Positions 61,601 through 64,000 of a DNA stretch of 64,000 nt are shown here, one piece after another (within the stretch, counting starts at the first letter, position 1; the number at the start of each line of letters is the position of its first letter). The translations under genes and the position numbers were made by a program. The notes below the pieces were generated by a model. It was not told where the DNA came from. It was given only the letters and a program-made list of their open reading frames with translations, and did not search any database. Where the stretch lies: contig NZ_MTQO01000035.1 of assembly GCF_001984155.1 (NCBI RefSeq), positions 62,001 through 126,000 of the forward strand. Direction: 5' to 3'. This DNA comes from Actinosynnema sp. ALI-1.44. Its GTDB lineage: Bacteria > Actinomycetota > Actinomycetes > Mycobacteriales > Pseudonocardiaceae.

Positions 61601-63211
61601 GACCGTGCCGCCAGGGCCACGGGCCGGGTTGGCCGCGCCCGCGTCCGGACCGTAGTCACCGAGGTGGATCCAGCCGGTCCGCTTGTCCACCGCGAACCGG
61701 AACGGGTTGCGGAAACCCATCGCGTAGATCTCCGGCTTGGTCTTCTCGGTGCCCGGCGCGAACAGGTTGCCCGCCGGGATCGAGTACGAGCCGTCGGCGT
61801 TGACCTTGATCCGCAGGATCTTGCCGCGCAGGTCGTTGGTGTTGGCCGAGGTGCGCTGCGCGTCGTAGCCGGGGTTGCGGGTCGGCCGCTCGTCGATCGG
61901 CGTGAACCCGTCGCTGGCGAACGGGTTCGAGTCGTCGCCCGTGCTCATCAGCAGGTTGCCCTGCGCGTCGAAGTCGATCTCGCCGCCGACGTGGCAGCAC
62001 AGGCCGCGGGTCGCCGGGGTGGCCAGGATCTTCTGCTCCGAGGCCAGGTCCAGCATCCCGTCGTCGCCGAGTTTGAAGCGCGACAACTGGTTGTGCCCGT
62101 TGAACGGCTCGAAGTCCGCTGCGGTGCCGTCGTTCGGCGCGTCACCGGCCGGGGTGTTCAACGGCGGCGCGTAGTAGATGTAGATCCACTTGTTGGTCGC
62201 GAAGTCCGGGTCGATCGCGACGCCCTGCAGGCCGTCCTCGTCGTGGTTGTAGACGGGGATCTTGCCGATCTGCTTGGTGGTCGCGTCCGGAGTGGTCAGG
62301 TAGACCGCGCCGTCACGGGACGTGTGCAGCACACGCCGGTCGGGCAGGACCGCGAGGGCGATCGGCTCCCCGGTCTTCTCCTCGCCCTTGGCGAGCGTGA
62401 TCTGGTCGAAGTCGGAGTCGACCGGCTGCTCGTCCGGGCCCGGCGAGCAGTTGCCCGGCAACACACCGGCGGCGTACTTGATCCCGCCGACCAGGTGCTT
62501 GCGGAACGCGTCCTCGCTGTAGGACTCCTTGGTGTGCCCGCCGCCGGTGTACCACGAACGGCCGCGATTGGCGTTGTGGCACCAGGCGATCGGGTGGTCG
62601 CCCATCGCGCCGTCGCCGGGCTGGTAGCTCTTCTCGTCCAAAGTAGCCAGTACTTTGACGTTCGCCCGCGGGTTGGTGCGGTAGTTGTACCACTCGTCGG
62701 TGCGCACCCACTTGTTCGGCACACCGGCCGTCGACGGGTGCGAGTGGTCCGCCACGTCGACCGTCGCCTGCTGGATGTGCGGGTGTGACTTGAAGTAGGC
62801 GCCGACGAGCTCGCCGTACCACGGCCAGTCGTACTCGGTGTCCGACGCGGCGTGCACCCCCACGTAACCGCCGCCGTCGTTGATGTAACGCTCGAAAGCC
62901 GCCTGCTGGTCGGCGTTGAGCACGTCACCCGTGGTCGAGAGCCACACCACGGCGGCGTACTGGTCCAGGTTCGCGTCGGTGAACGCCCCCGCGTCCTCGG
63001 TCGTGAACACCTCGAAGTTGTTCTGCTGCCCCAGTTGCTGGATCGCGGCGATCCCGTCGGGGATCGAGTCGTGCCGGAAGCCGGTCGTCTTGGAAAAGAC
63101 CAGGATGTGCGGCTGGTCGGGGTGCGCGGCCGCAGGCAGGGCGCTCGCCACCCCCAGTCCTGTGGTCAGTGCCACAGCGGCTGCGCACACGCGCAGGGTT
63201 AACCGTCCCAC
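58679..63211 (-). CDS. Giant secreted ThuA/PQQ sugar dehydrogenase/PKD/CBM6/DUF1080 protein
   Basis: A 1510-residue secreted protein with signal peptide (1-29). Domains in order: ThuA glutamine-amidotransferase-like (34-250; GGGYVGVHAASDTEYDWP); glucose/sorbosone dehydrogenase-type six-blade propeller (266-715; EDGLQGVAIDPDF, IYAMGFRNPFRFAVD) that would use PQQ; PKD (720-805; VTYAWDFENDGTVD); Ig-like (808-880); CBM6-like (910-1042; GYIEPGDWLAFTPTNLSG); DUF1080 3-keto-disaccharide hydrolase (1060-1241; LKLDWKVAGDDNSGVFVGYP); OmpL47-type beta repeats (1244-1412); helical tail. No sortase motif. Likely oxidises and cleaves sugars outside the cell. Confidence 0.9.
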   Translation of the reverse strand: MGRLTLRVCAAAVALTTGLGVASALPAAAHPDQPHILVFSKTTGFRHDSIPDGIAAIQQLGQQNNFEVFTTEDAGAFTDANLDQYAAVVWLSTTGDVLNADQQAAFERYINDGGGYVGVHAASDTEYDWPWYGELVGAYFKSHPHIQQATVDVADHSHPSTAGVPNKWVRTDEWYNYRTNPRANVKVLATLDEKSYQPGDGAMGDHPIAWCHNANRGRSWYTGGGHTKESYSEDAFRKHLVGGIKYAAGVLPGNCSPGPDEQPVDSDFDQITLAKGEEKTGEPIALAVLPDRRVLHTSRDGAVYLTTPDATTKQIGKIPVYNHDEDGLQGVAIDPDFATNKWIYIYYAPPLNTPAGDAPNDGTAADFEPFNGHNQLSRFKLGDDGMLDLASEQKILATPATRGLCCHVGGEIDFDAQGNLLMSTGDDSNPFASDGFTPIDERPTRNPGYDAQRTSANTNDLRGKILRIKVNADGSYSIPAGNLFAPGTEKTKPEIYAMGFRNPFRFAVDKRTGWIHLGDYGPDAGAANPARGPGGTVEFNLIKAPGNYGWPYCVGDNQPFVDYDFATGQSGAAFNCAAPKNESPHNTGLVDLPPAQAAWIPYDGGSVPEFGSGGESPMGGPTYHFDADNPSKTKFPAYFDKKNFAYEWDRGWIKEITVGANGERGDIKPFFNSMDLVRPMNIEFGPDGALYVLDYGTGYFGGSPESAVYRIDYTKGTRTPVVKLAADKTSGHAPLTVNFNPAGTNDPDGQPVTYAWDFENDGTVDSTSAGPVTHTYTQEGQFTAKLSVTDSVGLVGVANVTITVGNTAPTVVVEAPVNGGFFKFGDKVPFKVKVTDPEDGEIDCSKVHVRYILGHDNHGHPLSEAFGCEGVIETPGEGGHGEDVNIFGVINARYTDKGKGTVPPLLGEGENIMQTKLKQAEYFSSMSGVQVVPQAGASGGKRVGYIEPGDWLAFTPTNLSGITGLGLRVSSGGAGGKVEVRSGAVDGPLLQTFDVANTGGWDNYVDLPVKPLADPGGTKPLYLVFQGTGAGGLFDVDALRFDGAGVAQPPACQPTQPETGYRSLYDGTQASLGNWKQSGPGRFAQQADCTILSEGGMGLLSHKEEFNAYSLKLDWKVAGDDNSGVFVGYPEPGNDPWVAVNQGYEIQIDATDAPDRTTGSVYSFQSADIAKRDAALKPPGQWNAYEIIVRGQTIQVWLNGVLINDFVSTDPNRDLTQGFIGLQNHGNGDDVWFRDVRIKELETTPPVTVANFANPGGWHPGQVPVELAATDEGSGVARTEYKLDNGAWTPYTQPVVVTGDGQHTLLYRSHDKDGNVEPDKAATILIDAAKPTLLVSGLADGRVYGDATDVVVKWHAEDATSGIASVTGLLNTTPIQSGQVTSLYQLPLGVQNLSVTALDKAGNRTEQKLTFATTTSMRDIDQLITRFRATNRLSLSAFVSLSGQLSKARKAEAAGDDAKAVKQLRKFGELANDPAKVADSDVRSTLVRDAGAVIGSLEGGPALPRASSGS

Positions 63212-63367
63212 TGGTAAGTTCTCCTTGCTCGCAGCGGTTGCGTGACCGTGAGAGGGGAAGTTCCAACTCCTTTCGAACTGGTCGGTCTGTGGGCGACGAC
63301 GCTGCCCGGCCGGGCTGCACCCCGACGCGGGCAGCGTCCCACTCGTGCTTTTTCAGGACACCGTCGC

Positions 63368-64000
63368 TCAGGACACGGGAGTCCACTGGGACTCGTTGCC
63401 CGCACTGGCCTCCACCGCACCGAGGACCTGCTGAACCTGCAGGCCGTCGGCGAAGCTCGGCGCCGGATCGGTGCCGTCACCTATATGGGTGAGAAAATCG
63501 AACACCTCGTGGGTGAAGGTGTGTTCATAACCGATGATGTGGCCGGGTGGCCACCAGGCACCGACGTACGGGTGCGTCGCCTCGGTGATCAGGACCCGCC
63601 GGAACCCGGCGGTCTCGTCGGCGATCTCACCGTCGTAGTACGACAGCTCGTTCATCGACTCGAAGTCGAACGCCAGGCTGCCCTTCTCACCGTTGACCTC
63701 GAGGCGCATCGAGTTCTTGCGGCCGAGCGCGAACCGGGTCGCCTCGTAGGACGCCATCACGCCGGACGGGAACTTCCCGATGAACAACGCGGCGTCGTCC
63801 ACCGTGACGTCGTCGAGCCTGCCGTCCGGGTCACCCGCGATCGGTCGCTTGTGGACGAACGTCTCGGTCAGCGCGGACACGCCGGTGAGCTGCTCGCCGA
63901 GGACGAACTGCGACGCGTCGATGATGTGCGCGCCGATGTCGCCGAGCGCACCCGATCCCGCCTCTTCCTTGCGCAGCCGCCACGCCATCGGCGCGTTCGA
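63368..64000 (-). CDS. Gfo/Idh/MocA-family oxidoreductase (C-terminal part, start outside window)
   Basis: The visible 210 codons are the C-terminal domain of a Gfo/Idh/MocA dehydrogenase: GSGALGDIGAHIIDASQFV (the GDIGxHxxD signature), DVTVDDAALFIGKFPSGVMAS (in part: DDAALFIGKFPSGVMA) and a closing FADGLQVQQVLGAVEASA. The NAD-binding N-terminus lies beyond 64000. It is the first visible gene of the leftward cluster and ends 157 bp before the giant ThuA gene. A C3-oxidising sugar dehydrogenase would fit the neighbouring DUF1080 domain. The gap 63212-63367 holds no gene. Confidence 0.88.
   Translation of the reverse strand, partial: SNAPMAWRLRKEEAGSGALGDIGAHIIDASQFVLGEQLTGVSALTETFVHKRPIAGDPDGRLDDVTVDDAALFIGKFPSGVMASYEATRFALGRKNSMRLEVNGEKGSLAFDFESMNELSYYDGEIADETAGFRRVLITEATHPYVGAWWPPGHIIGYEHTFTHEVFDFLTHIGDGTDPAPSFADGLQVQQVLGAVEASAGNESQWTPVS

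Overview
The window is high-GC DNA from an actinomycete. The gene families (LAL regulators, ECF41 sigma factor, SCO3242-type prenyltransferase, XRE proteins typical of the order) and the block pgsA-gcvH-garA-ftsR-bifunctional nuclease-merR-gcvP point to Mycobacteriales/Pseudonocardiales, most likely a Pseudonocardiaceae-type soil actinomycete (inference from gene content, not from a search).

Left part (1-13149): two tandem, nearly duplicate LAL-type LuxR regulators lie behind an orphan molybdopterin oxidoreductase. They are followed by a DUF1707 protein, a MarR/cupin divergent pair with a striking 21-bp-periodic operator, a mycothiol-dependent-isomerase-like protein, and an operon of two CorC/HlyC-type membrane proteins plus a protein usually annotated as 3-methyladenine glycosylase. 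That operon has a structured leader. The stretch 13150-14220 is a small graveyard holding a frameshifted defence-like gene and a truncated DUF7019-like gene.

Middle part (14221-30216): an anchored substrate-binding/VWA fusion, SGNH hydrolase, MerR plus GyrI-like pair, a rare XRE-peptide deformylase fusion with periodic upstream repeats, an NMT1/SsuA-type lipoprotein, a truncated NTPase remnant, a string of oxidoreductases and hydrolases with one-gene regulators (GlxA/AraC, LysR, TetR), a frameshifted SemiSWEET and a truncated second coaD.

Conserved core (30189-37525): gcvP with a tandem glycine riboswitch, two MerR regulators (ResR-like and FtsR-like), the bifunctional nuclease, GarA-like FHA protein, gcvH and a CDP-alcohol phosphatidyltransferase. 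This matches the order known from Mycobacterium tuberculosis Rv1822-Rv1832.

Right part (37700-64000): an MFS exporter, FrnE-like DsbA protein, acyl-CoA synthetase and crotonase, proline iminopeptidase, a giant patatin-membrane fusion, and an ECF41 sigma factor with its divergent target under mirror-image promoters. The last 14 kb is a leftward ebo-type cluster (inositol-phosphate-synthase family enzyme, EboC, a TIM barrel-EboA fusion, EboB, EboE, EboF). It is bracketed by genes of the 3-keto-sugar type: Gfo/Idh oxidoreductase, a 1510-residue secreted ThuA/sugar dehydrogenase/CBM6/DUF1080 protein and two TIM-barrel epimerases. This combination is the best candidate for an undescribed system: synthesis or trafficking of a prenylated cyclitol or sugar metabolite coupled to extracellular sugar oxidation.
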